A stretch of DNA of 64,000 bases from Parafilimonas terrae (GTDB lineage Bacteria > Bacteroidota > Bacteroidia > Chitinophagales > Chitinophagaceae). Under the pieces are notes generated by a model. That model saw only the letters and a program-made list of their open reading frames with translations. It had not been told where the DNA came from and did not search any database. Below, one piece after another: positions 52,697 through 62,103 of this stretch. The stretch spans positions 806,001 through 870,000 of the forward strand of contig NZ_FOXQ01000001.1 of NCBI RefSeq assembly GCF_900115755.1, in the 5' to 3' direction. The translations under genes and the position numbers were made by a program. The number at the start of each line of letters is the position of its first letter. Position 1 is the first letter of the stretch.

Positions 52697-52726
52697 AAAC
52701 TGCGAAGCTTTTACACTTCGCAGTTT
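52697..52726. terminator. Bidirectional terminator between RES and SWIB genes
   Basis: AAACTGCGAAG and CTTCGCAGTTT form a perfect 11-bp stem around an 8-base loop between two convergent genes. Confidence 0.85.
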
Positions 52727-52749
52727 ATATATTTTGTTAGCAAGCAAAA

Positions 52750-53052
52750 TTATTTACTGATATTATCATTAACAATCTTAGCTAAATCAAACATAGAAAC
52801 CTGGTCTTTACCAAATAATGGTTTCAGTTTTGCATCTGCATTAATCATGCGTTTATTCTTCTTGTCCTGCAGGTTATTCTTCTTGATATAATCCCATATT
52901 TTCTTTACGATTTCCGTACGGGGTGCTGCTTTATCGCCAATTACTGCAGCCAGTTTTTCATTGGGTGCAAGTGGCGCCATAAAAGCTGCATTTGGTTTTC
53001 TTGCTGCTTTTTTTGCTGCTTTTTTTGGAGCAGCTTTTTTTGCTGTTGCCAT
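52750..53052 (-). CDS. SWIB/MDM2-domain protein with histone-like N-terminal tail
   Basis: 100 residues. Residues 1-22 are a short Lys/Ala tail (KKAAPKKAAKKAARK), resembling the histone-like protein at 9822-10310; residues ~25-100 form the SWIB domain (AVIGDKAAPRTEIVKKIWDY, NNLQDKKNKRMINADAKLKP). SWIB domains bind chromatin-related proteins in eukaryotes and are common in Bacteroidota and Chlamydiae, where they may act in nucleoid compaction. Terminator shared with the convergent RES gene. Confidence 0.93.
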   Translation of the reverse strand: MATAKKAAPKKAAKKAARKPNAAFMAPLAPNEKLAAVIGDKAAPRTEIVKKIWDYIKKNNLQDKKNKRMINADAKLKPLFGKDQVSMFDLAKIVNDNISK

Positions 53053-53259
53053 GTGTTTAAATTTAAAGAGTTATTATTTTTTTTAATAAAAACCTTATTT
53101 ATAAAGGTTTTCAAGGGAGAAAGATACATATACTGAAATGAATTAACCTAATAAATACGTACAATTAATTCACATTATTTTTTTACTGATGAATAAGTTT
53201 TGAGAGGAGAATTTGAAGGGGTATAGTCAGTTTACAAGTTGTAAATAATATATCTCTCT

Positions 53260-55293
53260 CTATTCATTATTTATAACATAGGTTTTCCTGTTAATACCAA
53301 CGCCTTTTAAAGTGAGCGATTTCCATTGTTTTGGTAAAGCCGTCTTTATCTGAACAATGCCAGATGCCGTAATATCCAAACCGCCAAAACCCATTAAAAC
53401 CGCTTGTAAAATACCGCCTGCGCCGGTGGCAAAATAAGGATTTGTACCACCTTTTGTTTCGGCAATTACCCTGAATGGTGGATTGAGATTTGGTTCATAA
53501 GCGTCTTTAAACCAATGATATGCCTTTTCTCCATTGCCTAATCTTGAATACAGTAAAGCAAATATTCCCTGCGTCATGGCAGGCGTGCCTTCATTGGGCA
53601 CACGGGTTGAATAATATTCAAGGTCTTTACGAATTTGCGCTGTATCTGTAATCGTTTTTAAAGGATAAGCCAACAGGTTTACGTCAGCCTGTTTAATGCC
53701 TTCGCCTTTATATTGCGCATGCTCCTGCGTAACGCCATTTGACATTTTTAAGATGGGAATATTATCTGCAACAGTTTGCCAGTCTGTATTCCATTTCAAA
53801 CCTAAAATATTAGCAGCAGCAATAGCCGCTTTCAAATTGGCGATGGCTGCCGCATTGGTAAATGCATTGTTATCCACATTCTCGGCCCATTCATCTGCAG
53901 CAACAACATTTTTTATATCGTATTGATGCGGGCCATTTCTTTCAACACGGCTTGCCCAGAAATCTGCTGTTGATGAAAGCATAGGCCATCCTGTTAAGCG
54001 CAGCCATGCAGTATCTTGTGTAACGCAAAAATAATTCCATGCAGCCAGTGCAACATCTGCTGTTATGTGATGTTCAAAGGGGCCGCTTAATGCCCATACC
54101 GGCGTTTCTTCCACACCGGTTTCAGCGCTTTCCCACGGATACATGGCGCCTTTATAACCATGTGAAAAAGCATTGCGTTTTGCCGCTTCCAATCGCTCAT
54201 AACGGTATTCAACCATATTCTTTGCCAGCTCAGGATGCATCACCAGCAAGGCGGGAAACATCCATAAATCTGCATCCCAAAACACATGTCCATTATAACC
54301 CAAACCGCTTAAACCCATTGGCGATAAGGAATAGTTTGTTCCTTCCCTTGAAAAAGCATATAAATGATACAGCATGCTGTGCACATCCTGCTGCGACTGC
54401 GCATCACCATCAATAACAATATCACTCACCCATAAGCTATCCCAGGCTTTGTTATGAAAATTCATTAATCTTTCTTTGCCTTCAAGCTTTGCAAACAAGG
54501 TCATGCGTTCTGCTTCATTCAAAGGGTCGGCATGTTGAGCAGATGTTATAGAAGAACCTGCAACAGAATAAGTATAAGTTGTTCCTGTTTTAATGGTTTT
54601 GGAAAACTTCATTAAGTGCATATTGTTGTCCCACATTTCATGAATAACCTTTGGTTCACTGCCATGCGGCTCATCAAACAAAAATGTATTGGATGCACAC
54701 ATTAACAATTTACCCGTTGGCGATTTTGCCTGCGATGTAAGCAATGAAATGGTTACATGCGGCCGGTCTATTTCATTGTAATAATTCTCTACATCACGCA
54801 ACGCGTCCGGCGCCTCCATTACACTGGCGGCTGTGATATTAATATCCTTTTTTGCGGTGATACTAATATTGCTTAAAACGGTATAAGGCAATTGGCGCAA
54901 TGCATAATACGTGTATTGAACAGAAGCTTTATCGCCGTAATCGAAACTCGTGGTGAATGCAGCATGCTGCATATCTAACTGCTGCCTGAAATTGGAAACA
55001 GATGTCGCATCCAGCCTTTTGCCATCTACTTCGAGATACATATTTAAAAGATTGAAGCTGCGCAGGAAATTGCTTACACGGCCACGTCCATATAAATCGT
55101 AAGCGCCTGCAAGCACCACATCTTTTACCTTAAAAGGTTCGGGCGATGATACAATACCGATCATGCCATTGGCCACCGTGATGCCGTAATAATTGGATGG
55201 GTCAATTTTATCTGCTTTAATTATCCATGGATCTTGTGAGAAGGAGAATAGTGAAAGCTGAACAGCAAATAAGAGTACTATTATTTTCTTCAT
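53260..55293 (-). CDS. Secreted glycoside hydrolase, family GH65
   Basis: 677 residues with signal peptide ending near LFSFSQ. N-terminal beta-sandwich (about 20-280), then an (alpha/alpha)6 barrel with GHVFWDADLWMFPALLVMHP and the catalytic acid glutamate in VAADEWAENVDNNAFTNAAA, and a short C-terminal sheet domain. GH65 contains trehalose/maltose/kojibiose phosphorylases and hydrolases; the secreted location and sequence flavour (ATHL1/PGGHG-like) favour a hydrolase. Last gene of the minus-strand set after two VCBS lipoproteins, 40 bases downstream, suggesting use of a surface-bound glycan or glycoside. Confidence 0.9.
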   Translation of the reverse strand: MKKIIVLLFAVQLSLFSFSQDPWIIKADKIDPSNYYGITVANGMIGIVSSPEPFKVKDVVLAGAYDLYGRGRVSNFLRSFNLLNMYLEVDGKRLDATSVSNFRQQLDMQHAAFTTSFDYGDKASVQYTYYALRQLPYTVLSNISITAKKDINITAASVMEAPDALRDVENYYNEIDRPHVTISLLTSQAKSPTGKLLMCASNTFLFDEPHGSEPKVIHEMWDNNMHLMKFSKTIKTGTTYTYSVAGSSITSAQHADPLNEAERMTLFAKLEGKERLMNFHNKAWDSLWVSDIVIDGDAQSQQDVHSMLYHLYAFSREGTNYSLSPMGLSGLGYNGHVFWDADLWMFPALLVMHPELAKNMVEYRYERLEAAKRNAFSHGYKGAMYPWESAETGVEETPVWALSGPFEHHITADVALAAWNYFCVTQDTAWLRLTGWPMLSSTADFWASRVERNGPHQYDIKNVVAADEWAENVDNNAFTNAAAIANLKAAIAAANILGLKWNTDWQTVADNIPILKMSNGVTQEHAQYKGEGIKQADVNLLAYPLKTITDTAQIRKDLEYYSTRVPNEGTPAMTQGIFALLYSRLGNGEKAYHWFKDAYEPNLNPPFRVIAETKGGTNPYFATGAGGILQAVLMGFGGLDITASGIVQIKTALPKQWKSLTLKGVGINRKTYVINNE

Positions 55294-55333
55294 ATAGCAA
55301 ACAATAAACTAAACAATAATGCAACTTACATTT

Positions 55334-58300
55334 CTATGGTTTGTTACCCGGAGCTTTAAAATTAATAACCATTGTGCTATCGTTGTTCCTTGCTAAAATA
55401 TATGCCTCTTTACCGCCTGCAAGTTTTAATGGCTTAATTGAACGCACCTGCCCTTTTACAATAACGCCATTTATATTTTCAGCAGTAAAATTTCCATTGC
55501 CTTTATTTATAAGAATGGTGCCGTAATCTGCATCATACCGGCCCATTTGTATATTATTATCATAATAATTTCCGCCCAATAAAATATCCGGAAGGTTATC
55601 ATCATTTACATTAACAATGGTCGCCGTTCTGTAAGTTGTTAACTGTGCCTGCCAGGGCATAGGCACAGGTTTGAAATTCATTTTACCATCATTAATAAAA
55701 ATTGTATTATCAAACCAGTTTGCCGTTAATGTATCAGCAGATTTCATTTTACTTTCAGAGAACAAATCACGCAAAGATGCTTTTGCAAAATCACCTGCGA
55801 GAGGATATTTCTTTTTTATAAAAGGCATTTGTTTTTGCAGTTCTTCTTTATTGGCAAAAGGCAACTCTCTGCCGGCAAGGTAATAAGTAAGCACCTGCTC
55901 CCTGATGCCGTTGTCATCAAAATCATTGATGTACAGGCGAACAGGTTGTTTATCGTTTGCCAGCAGGCGGCTGTTTAATCCAAGATTGCCAGCAATCAAA
56001 TCGATATCCCCATCATTATCTATATCATAAGGCAATACAAAATTCCACCAGCCTTTTTTATCTGTTAAGTATTTTTTAGAGAAATGATCTTTATCGTTTA
56101 TAAAAGCAACGATGCCATCCCATTCAAGCGAAACGATTAAATCTTTATCACCATCTTTATCTATATCATACCAAACGGCATTGGTAACCATTCCTGCTTT
56201 TGACAGGTCTTTCGCATATTCTGCCGTAACATCTTTAAACTTACCGGTTCCATCATTCATTAATAAATAAGAAGGCGGCACGGCTCCATAATGAAAAGGA
56301 ACAGCCCTTCCGCCAATGAATAAATCAACATAACCATCACTATTAAAATCGTAAGGAACCACGCAGGATTGCGATGTATATATGTTTGCAAAAGCATCAT
56401 GTTTCTTCGTTAAATTACCTTTAGCATCATTGAGGTAAATACGTGGCAGCAAGTTTACATTTGTGCCATAATATTCATTGCCGCCGCTTGCAATAATTAA
56501 GTCTGTATTACCGTCGTTATTTACATCTGCCCAGCAGGCATCAACATCTTCATACAAACTATCTTTATCTAAATCAGGCTCATTCACCTTTTTAAATTTT
56601 CCTGCAGCGTTTTGAATAAATAAAGCAGGTCTTGTTCTTTTTGCGGCGCCGATAAATACATCATCAAGCCCATCGTGGTTAATGTCGGCAACAGCTAATG
56701 CGGGGCCTTCTGTTGAATTTTTATGAGGCAATAGCTGCTCCCTGTCAAATTCAGGAAATTCATTTTCTTCGTGTTTATATTTTAAACCGATAGCATTGGC
56801 TATATCTGCTGCTTGCGGGCCTGCATTTACATTATACTTTGATAGTTCATTATAGTTAAATTTTGGAAGGCCCGGTGTGTATTTAACTTCAACCGTTTTA
56901 CCTGTGTCTGCCTGCCAGTTTAATGGCTGATAAGAATTATCAGGCCAAATAATTATCATACTGTCAACAACCACATTCTTTAACCCTATATGCAAAGGAA
57001 TTTCGGCGCTTGACATAAAGCCATGCACCGAAACATTTTCATAAGTTCTTATATCATGCCTGGCATACACAATAATTTTTGCTCCTATAGCATTTATATT
57101 TTTGTCGGTGCCTTTAAGTTTGATATTAATATAATCTTTAGCATGACTGTCGTTTGACTTGTTTTGATAAAGGGTGGCTATATCGTTAATGTTGTTTGTA
57201 ATAATATCCAGATCACCATCACCATCAAAATCTGCACATACAGCACCATTGGCAAATGTGGATACGTCGTTTTTAATAGCAGATGCAATATCATTAAATG
57301 ATAGCGAACCATTATTTCTATAAAACTTGTTGGGTATTTTTATTTCAGGAAACTTTTTGCTGAGCATCATATCCTTATCGTTAAGATTCTTCAGCCTTAT
57401 ATCCATTTGCATCTGGTCGTTTGAAACATAATTAATGTAATCAATATCGTTTAAACGCTTGGGAATGCCATTTGAAATAAAAAGGTCTTTCAAGCCATCA
57501 TTATCAAAATCCATCCATAATGGCGACCAGCTCCAGTCTGTAGTGCCAATGCCTGCATAAAGGCCTATTTCACTAAACATGCCGTTACCACGGTTATACT
57601 GAAGTGCATTGTGCGAAAACTGGTAACTGTAACCATATTTTATCTTCATCATATAAACATCATATTCGGCTTCTGCTTCCGAACGTTTAAGAATATCCGG
57701 GTTATCTGACAGCATATCTGTGCTAATGATTTCGGGTTGGGCATCATTATTGGCATCAGCTACATCAACACCCATTGAGTATTCGCTTGTGTGCATGAAT
57801 CGGATAGAGTCTTCTTCTTTAAAACCACCTTTATGATCGTTTATATATAAATAATCTTTTTCATGAAAATCATTGGCAACATATACATCGGGCCATCCAT
57901 CCATATTAATGTCAGCAACAGAAACACCGAGGCCATACCCTAAGATAGAACTGTTTATGCCAGACTGCAGCGTCACATCAGTGAAATGCCCGTTATCATT
58001 TCTGAACAAACGATCGCCTGATACATTGCTTTTTATAGCAGATGCTGTGCTCCTGGGTTTATATGTACCGTTTTGATGAACGGAATGATTTAAAAGATAC
58101 ATATCCAAATCTCCATCACCATCATAATCAAAAAAAGCAGCGTGTGTGCTAAAGCCTGAAAAATCCAGGCCATATTGCTTTGCCTCTTCTTCATAATAAG
58201 GCACGCCGTTCTTAATGCCTTTGCATACAAGCAGAATGTTATGGCCTTTTAATACTTCAAACTGCCCAACGCGGCAAATATAAATATCGAGCAGGCCATC

Positions 58301-58675
58301 ATTGTTTATATCAACAACAGAAACACCGGTGCTCCATCCGCCATCGTTTGGAATCTGCGCCTGTGCGGTAACATCTTTAAACTGCATGTTGCCTTCATTA
58401 ATATACAATTTATCCTGCTGCTGGTTAGAGCCAAAAAACACATCAATTTTTCCATCATTATTAAAATCGCCTGCGGCAATACCTGCACCATTATAATAAT
58501 ACATGTAATGAAAAACATTAAACTGATTGGAAGGAGTGAGCTTGTTTGAAAAATCAAGACCCGTTTGCTGCGGGCTTAATACTTCAAAAGCTGCAGGTAT
58601 ATTATCAGCATTTCGGCAACCGAAATTAAGCAACACAATAAGCGATATAAAAAGAAAGCAATATCTTTTTTGCAT
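55334..58675 (-). CDS. Giant VCBS/FG-GAP-repeat lipoprotein (ASPIC/UnbV-type)
   Basis: 1113 residues from the ATG at 58675; lipobox Cys in LLNFGCRN. It has many calcium-loop repeats of the DxNNDGxxD type (AAGDFNNDGKIDVFFGSN, VVDINNDGLLDIYICR, FDYDGDGDLDMYLLN) arranged as integrin-like propeller blades, with an ASPIC/UnbV segment in the middle (VHGFMSSAEIPLHIGL). Likely anchored in the outer membrane and facing outward. Such proteins often accompany SusC/SusD-type uptake genes, but none is in the window. In line with a close paralogue upstream (42-base gap) and GH65 downstream. Confidence 0.88.
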   Translation of the reverse strand: MQKRYCFLFISLIVLLNFGCRNADNIPAAFEVLSPQQTGLDFSNKLTPSNQFNVFHYMYYYNGAGIAAGDFNNDGKIDVFFGSNQQQDKLYINEGNMQFKDVTAQAQIPNDGGWSTGVSVVDINNDGLLDIYICRVGQFEVLKGHNILLVCKGIKNGVPYYEEEAKQYGLDFSGFSTHAAFFDYDGDGDLDMYLLNHSVHQNGTYKPRSTASAIKSNVSGDRLFRNDNGHFTDVTLQSGINSSILGYGLGVSVADINMDGWPDVYVANDFHEKDYLYINDHKGGFKEEDSIRFMHTSEYSMGVDVADANNDAQPEIISTDMLSDNPDILKRSEAEAEYDVYMMKIKYGYSYQFSHNALQYNRGNGMFSEIGLYAGIGTTDWSWSPLWMDFDNDGLKDLFISNGIPKRLNDIDYINYVSNDQMQMDIRLKNLNDKDMMLSKKFPEIKIPNKFYRNNGSLSFNDIASAIKNDVSTFANGAVCADFDGDGDLDIITNNINDIATLYQNKSNDSHAKDYINIKLKGTDKNINAIGAKIIVYARHDIRTYENVSVHGFMSSAEIPLHIGLKNVVVDSMIIIWPDNSYQPLNWQADTGKTVEVKYTPGLPKFNYNELSKYNVNAGPQAADIANAIGLKYKHEENEFPEFDREQLLPHKNSTEGPALAVADINHDGLDDVFIGAAKRTRPALFIQNAAGKFKKVNEPDLDKDSLYEDVDACWADVNNDGNTDLIIASGGNEYYGTNVNLLPRIYLNDAKGNLTKKHDAFANIYTSQSCVVPYDFNSDGYVDLFIGGRAVPFHYGAVPPSYLLMNDGTGKFKDVTAEYAKDLSKAGMVTNAVWYDIDKDGDKDLIVSLEWDGIVAFINDKDHFSKKYLTDKKGWWNFVLPYDIDNDGDIDLIAGNLGLNSRLLANDKQPVRLYINDFDDNGIREQVLTYYLAGRELPFANKEELQKQMPFIKKKYPLAGDFAKASLRDLFSESKMKSADTLTANWFDNTIFINDGKMNFKPVPMPWQAQLTTYRTATIVNVNDDNLPDILLGGNYYDNNIQMGRYDADYGTILINKGNGNFTAENINGVIVKGQVRSIKPLKLAGGKEAYILARNNDSTMVINFKAPGNKP

Positions 58676-58717
58676 GAGATTATTACCTGGCAAGTATTAT
58701 CAGTTTAGTTTAAATAA

Positions 58718-61700
58718 TTAATTATTCCCGCTATATAAAACGGGGAAATCATCGTTACGCAAAAAGAGTATAAAATTTTTATTCCTTCCGTGTATTTCAC
58801 AAATATCTCTCACAACACCTTTTACTTTTACACCCGATTGCCTTGAATCAGCAGCTACAAAATTTCCTTTGCCCCTATTAATAAGCACATTGCCAAAGCT
58901 TGCATCAAGCCTTCCAAATTGCGGCGGAAAATTATCTTGATTACCACCAACAATTAAATCCGGCAATCCATCTTTATTAATATCTCTTACAAGAATTGAA
59001 TTTGCGTTTGAAAGCTGCACTGCTACCGGCAGTTTTTGAATTTCAAAATTACCATCGCCTTTGTTTATTGCAATAACCGAACTGCAATAATCAAAAATTT
59101 TCACAGATGATTTATTTAAAATATCGGGTGGCAACAAATCCTGTATAGATTTTTTTGAATAGGCCGCATGTGTAAGATTTTGCTTTTTTATCAATGGAAT
59201 TTCATCTTCCATATCATGCTTTAAAAACACCGGCATATCGCGGCTCTCAACTGTTCTTGTTAATATCTTATCTGTGCTGCCATTTTGATCAAAATCATTC
59301 ATCCATAATTTTACGGGATGTTTTTCATCAGGCCGCAAATAAAAATTCTCACCAATATTCCCTAATATTAAATCTGTTTTGCCGTCATTGTTTATATCTG
59401 CAACAGCAACCGTTTTCCAAAGTCCGTTTAAGTTTTGAAGATTTGTTTTTATCTCCACAAAATGATCGCCGTTGTAAGAAAATATTTTGGGAGACATCCA
59501 TTCGCCGCAAATAACTAACTCTTTATCTGCATTGCCGGTTACATCAGCCCACACAGCGCCGGTAACCATCCCCACATTTGCAATGCCGGCATTTTTTGAT
59601 TTAGGCATGCTTGTAAAATTGCCATTGCTATCATTCACATAAATATAACTTGCAGGATTGCCACCATAATTCCTGGGCTCGCTTCTGCCGCCAACAAATA
59701 AATCCAAATCACCATCTTTATCAAAATCATAAGCCGCTGCAATAGCGGTGTTCATTCCGTTTAAAGGAAATGCTTTTGCATTTAAAGTAAAATTTCCCTT
59801 ACCATCATTTATAAACAAACGGTTTCGTGTTTCTTCTGCAAAAGGAAAATAACTATTTCCCCCAGGACCTATAAACAAATCAACATCTCCATCTTTATCT
59901 GCATCAAAAAATAAAACAGCACCATCTTCAAAATTTAAAAATGGCTTAAAAGCAGACTCTTCTTTTTTATTAAAAGAGCCATCCGGCTGCTGAATATATA
60001 ATTGCCCGGGATGATTTTTTGTGCCGCCAATATATACATCGTCCAGCCCATCTGCATTTACATCGGCCGCTGCGGCCTTAGGGCCTTCACGGGAAAGCAT
60101 TTCGGGAATATTGGGTTCGTAATAATAATCCAAATATGCATCTTCCTCATGTTTTTCAAAATTGCTTTTTAAGCTATCAAACAAAGGCTTTGCAGCATTT
60201 GCAGCTGAAGAAAAATGATAGTAATTTTTTTCTGTTGTTTTATGAATTGTATAAACGCTGTCAGCTTTCAGGCTTGTGTATTTGTTGTAAGTTCTATCCG
60301 GCCAGATGATAATAGCAGAATCAATATTGTCTATTTCACCAAGACCAATTACCTGTTTATAATCAACTGAAGACTGGAAACCCCTTGAAGGAATTACATC
60401 CCGTGCAAAAACCTGGTTGCCCGCATATAATTTAATAACAGCACCAACTGCAAAAGTATTTAAGCTATCACCCTTGAGAAAGAAAGCAGCATAATGATTT
60501 TTATTTACCTTCCTGCAATTGTTTTTATAAACAAAAGCAGGCTGATTTATATTACTGACAACAAGGTCTAAATCGCCATCATTATCAAGGTCTGCATAAG
60601 CAGCACCGTTTGAAAAAGATGATTGAGTGAACCCCCATTTACTTCCAACATCTTCAAACTTTAAATTACCGGCGTTTTTAAAACATTTATTGATTAAAGG
60701 GTTTTTAGGAATGTGGGCAAGCACTTCATCCACACTGGCCTTTTCGCCTGTTTGCATCATTTTCCTGATAACATCATTGGCAAAAAAATCCATAAAGTCA
60801 AGATCAATAACATCGCCATTCACCCCATTGCAAACATAAATATCATTCAGGCCGTCGTTATCAGCATCAAACATTAGTGCGCCCCAGCTCCAGTCTGTTG
60901 CCGATACGCCACTATAATCAGCAATATCTGAAAAGCTGCCGTCTTTATTATTCAGCTGCAGGCAATTTTTAGTGTATTGATAATAAAATCCCTGCTGCAA
61001 CTTTTTTTGAAACACATCAATATTATCAAACGAGCCAAGTGTTTTTAAACGCGAATCATCTTCGGGCAACATATCTGTAGTAAATATTTCGGGATAGCCG
61101 TCATTATTTATATCAGCAATATCTGCACCCATTGAAGAAAAACTTATATGCGGCATGTAACACTCAATCTCATCTTTAAAAGTGCCGTTTTGCTGATTAA
61201 TATAGAGATAGTCGCGTTCATAAAAATCGTTTGCAATGTATATATCGGGATAGCCGTCGTTATTTAGATCACCCACTGAAACGCCCAGCCCAAAACTTAT
61301 GAGCGTGCCATGAATGCCTGCATCTTTTGTTACCTCAGTAAAATGGCCGCCATCATTTCTGTACAAATGGTTGCCACCCCCTTTTAAAAAATCATCAACC
61401 GGCCATTGGTCTTGCGGCAAGTCTCTCTGGTTATCGTATTCAAGTATATTTACAGGCATGGGGCTGTTATCAATCAAAAAACAATCAAGATCGCCATCAA
61501 GGTCGTAATCAAAAAAAGAAACCTGCGTTGTATAAGCTGAAATATCCAAACTATATTTTGCAGCTTCTTCAGTGAACGTAAGATTATGATTATTTATGTA
61601 AAGCTTGTTTTTACGATTACCATTTTTAATATGGCCGGAGTTACAAACGAAAACATCAAGCCAGCCATCATTATTAATGTCAACAAATACGGCACCGGTG

Positions 61701-62029
61701 CTCCACATGCTGTCTTGTTTCATGCCGCAGCTTGCAGAAATATCTTCAAACTTTAAGTTGCCTTTATTAAGGTATAATTTGTTTTCGCCCTGGTTTGACG
61801 TTAAGAAAACATCGGCCAAACCATCGTTATTAATATCACCTGTTGCTACGCCACCGCCGTTATAAAAATTACGGAAAGAAAAGCCGTTTTCATAATTACC
61901 ATCAACTACTGTATTATTAAAATTGATACCTGAATTTTCAACCAGGCTAAACAATTGCTCAGCATGTTTTTCTTTGCAGGAAAGAAGAAAAAAGAATGAC
62001 ACAAAAAAAAGTGTTGACAACAATCTCAT
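58718..62029 (-). CDS. Giant VCBS/FG-GAP-repeat lipoprotein, paralogue of the downstream gene
   Basis: 1103 residues; lipobox Cys in FFLLSCKEK. It has the same layout as the next gene: repeated DINNDGxxDxF units (ATGDINNDGLADVFLTSN, VFVDINNDGWLDVFVCNSG, FDYDLDGDLDCFLIDN), a mid-protein ASPIC/UnbV stretch (IPSRGFQSSVDYKQVIGLG) and a second propeller in the C-terminal half. Length, order of motifs and shared phrases show recent duplication within the operon. Exported and probably surface-exposed; ligand unknown. Confidence 0.88.
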   Translation of the reverse strand: MRLLSTLFFVSFFFLLSCKEKHAEQLFSLVENSGINFNNTVVDGNYENGFSFRNFYNGGGVATGDINNDGLADVFLTSNQGENKLYLNKGNLKFEDISASCGMKQDSMWSTGAVFVDINNDGWLDVFVCNSGHIKNGNRKNKLYINNHNLTFTEEAAKYSLDISAYTTQVSFFDYDLDGDLDCFLIDNSPMPVNILEYDNQRDLPQDQWPVDDFLKGGGNHLYRNDGGHFTEVTKDAGIHGTLISFGLGVSVGDLNNDGYPDIYIANDFYERDYLYINQQNGTFKDEIECYMPHISFSSMGADIADINNDGYPEIFTTDMLPEDDSRLKTLGSFDNIDVFQKKLQQGFYYQYTKNCLQLNNKDGSFSDIADYSGVSATDWSWGALMFDADNDGLNDIYVCNGVNGDVIDLDFMDFFANDVIRKMMQTGEKASVDEVLAHIPKNPLINKCFKNAGNLKFEDVGSKWGFTQSSFSNGAAYADLDNDGDLDLVVSNINQPAFVYKNNCRKVNKNHYAAFFLKGDSLNTFAVGAVIKLYAGNQVFARDVIPSRGFQSSVDYKQVIGLGEIDNIDSAIIIWPDRTYNKYTSLKADSVYTIHKTTEKNYYHFSSAANAAKPLFDSLKSNFEKHEEDAYLDYYYEPNIPEMLSREGPKAAAADVNADGLDDVYIGGTKNHPGQLYIQQPDGSFNKKEESAFKPFLNFEDGAVLFFDADKDGDVDLFIGPGGNSYFPFAEETRNRLFINDGKGNFTLNAKAFPLNGMNTAIAAAYDFDKDGDLDLFVGGRSEPRNYGGNPASYIYVNDSNGNFTSMPKSKNAGIANVGMVTGAVWADVTGNADKELVICGEWMSPKIFSYNGDHFVEIKTNLQNLNGLWKTVAVADINNDGKTDLILGNIGENFYLRPDEKHPVKLWMNDFDQNGSTDKILTRTVESRDMPVFLKHDMEDEIPLIKKQNLTHAAYSKKSIQDLLPPDILNKSSVKIFDYCSSVIAINKGDGNFEIQKLPVAVQLSNANSILVRDINKDGLPDLIVGGNQDNFPPQFGRLDASFGNVLINRGKGNFVAADSRQSGVKVKGVVRDICEIHGRNKNFILFLRNDDFPVLYSGNN

Positions 62030-62103
62030 ACAGGAAGCAGGTTATTTGGAAAAAGTTTTATTTAAAATATAAAAATTGCGGGGCTTAATATTAAACTGAT
62101 ATT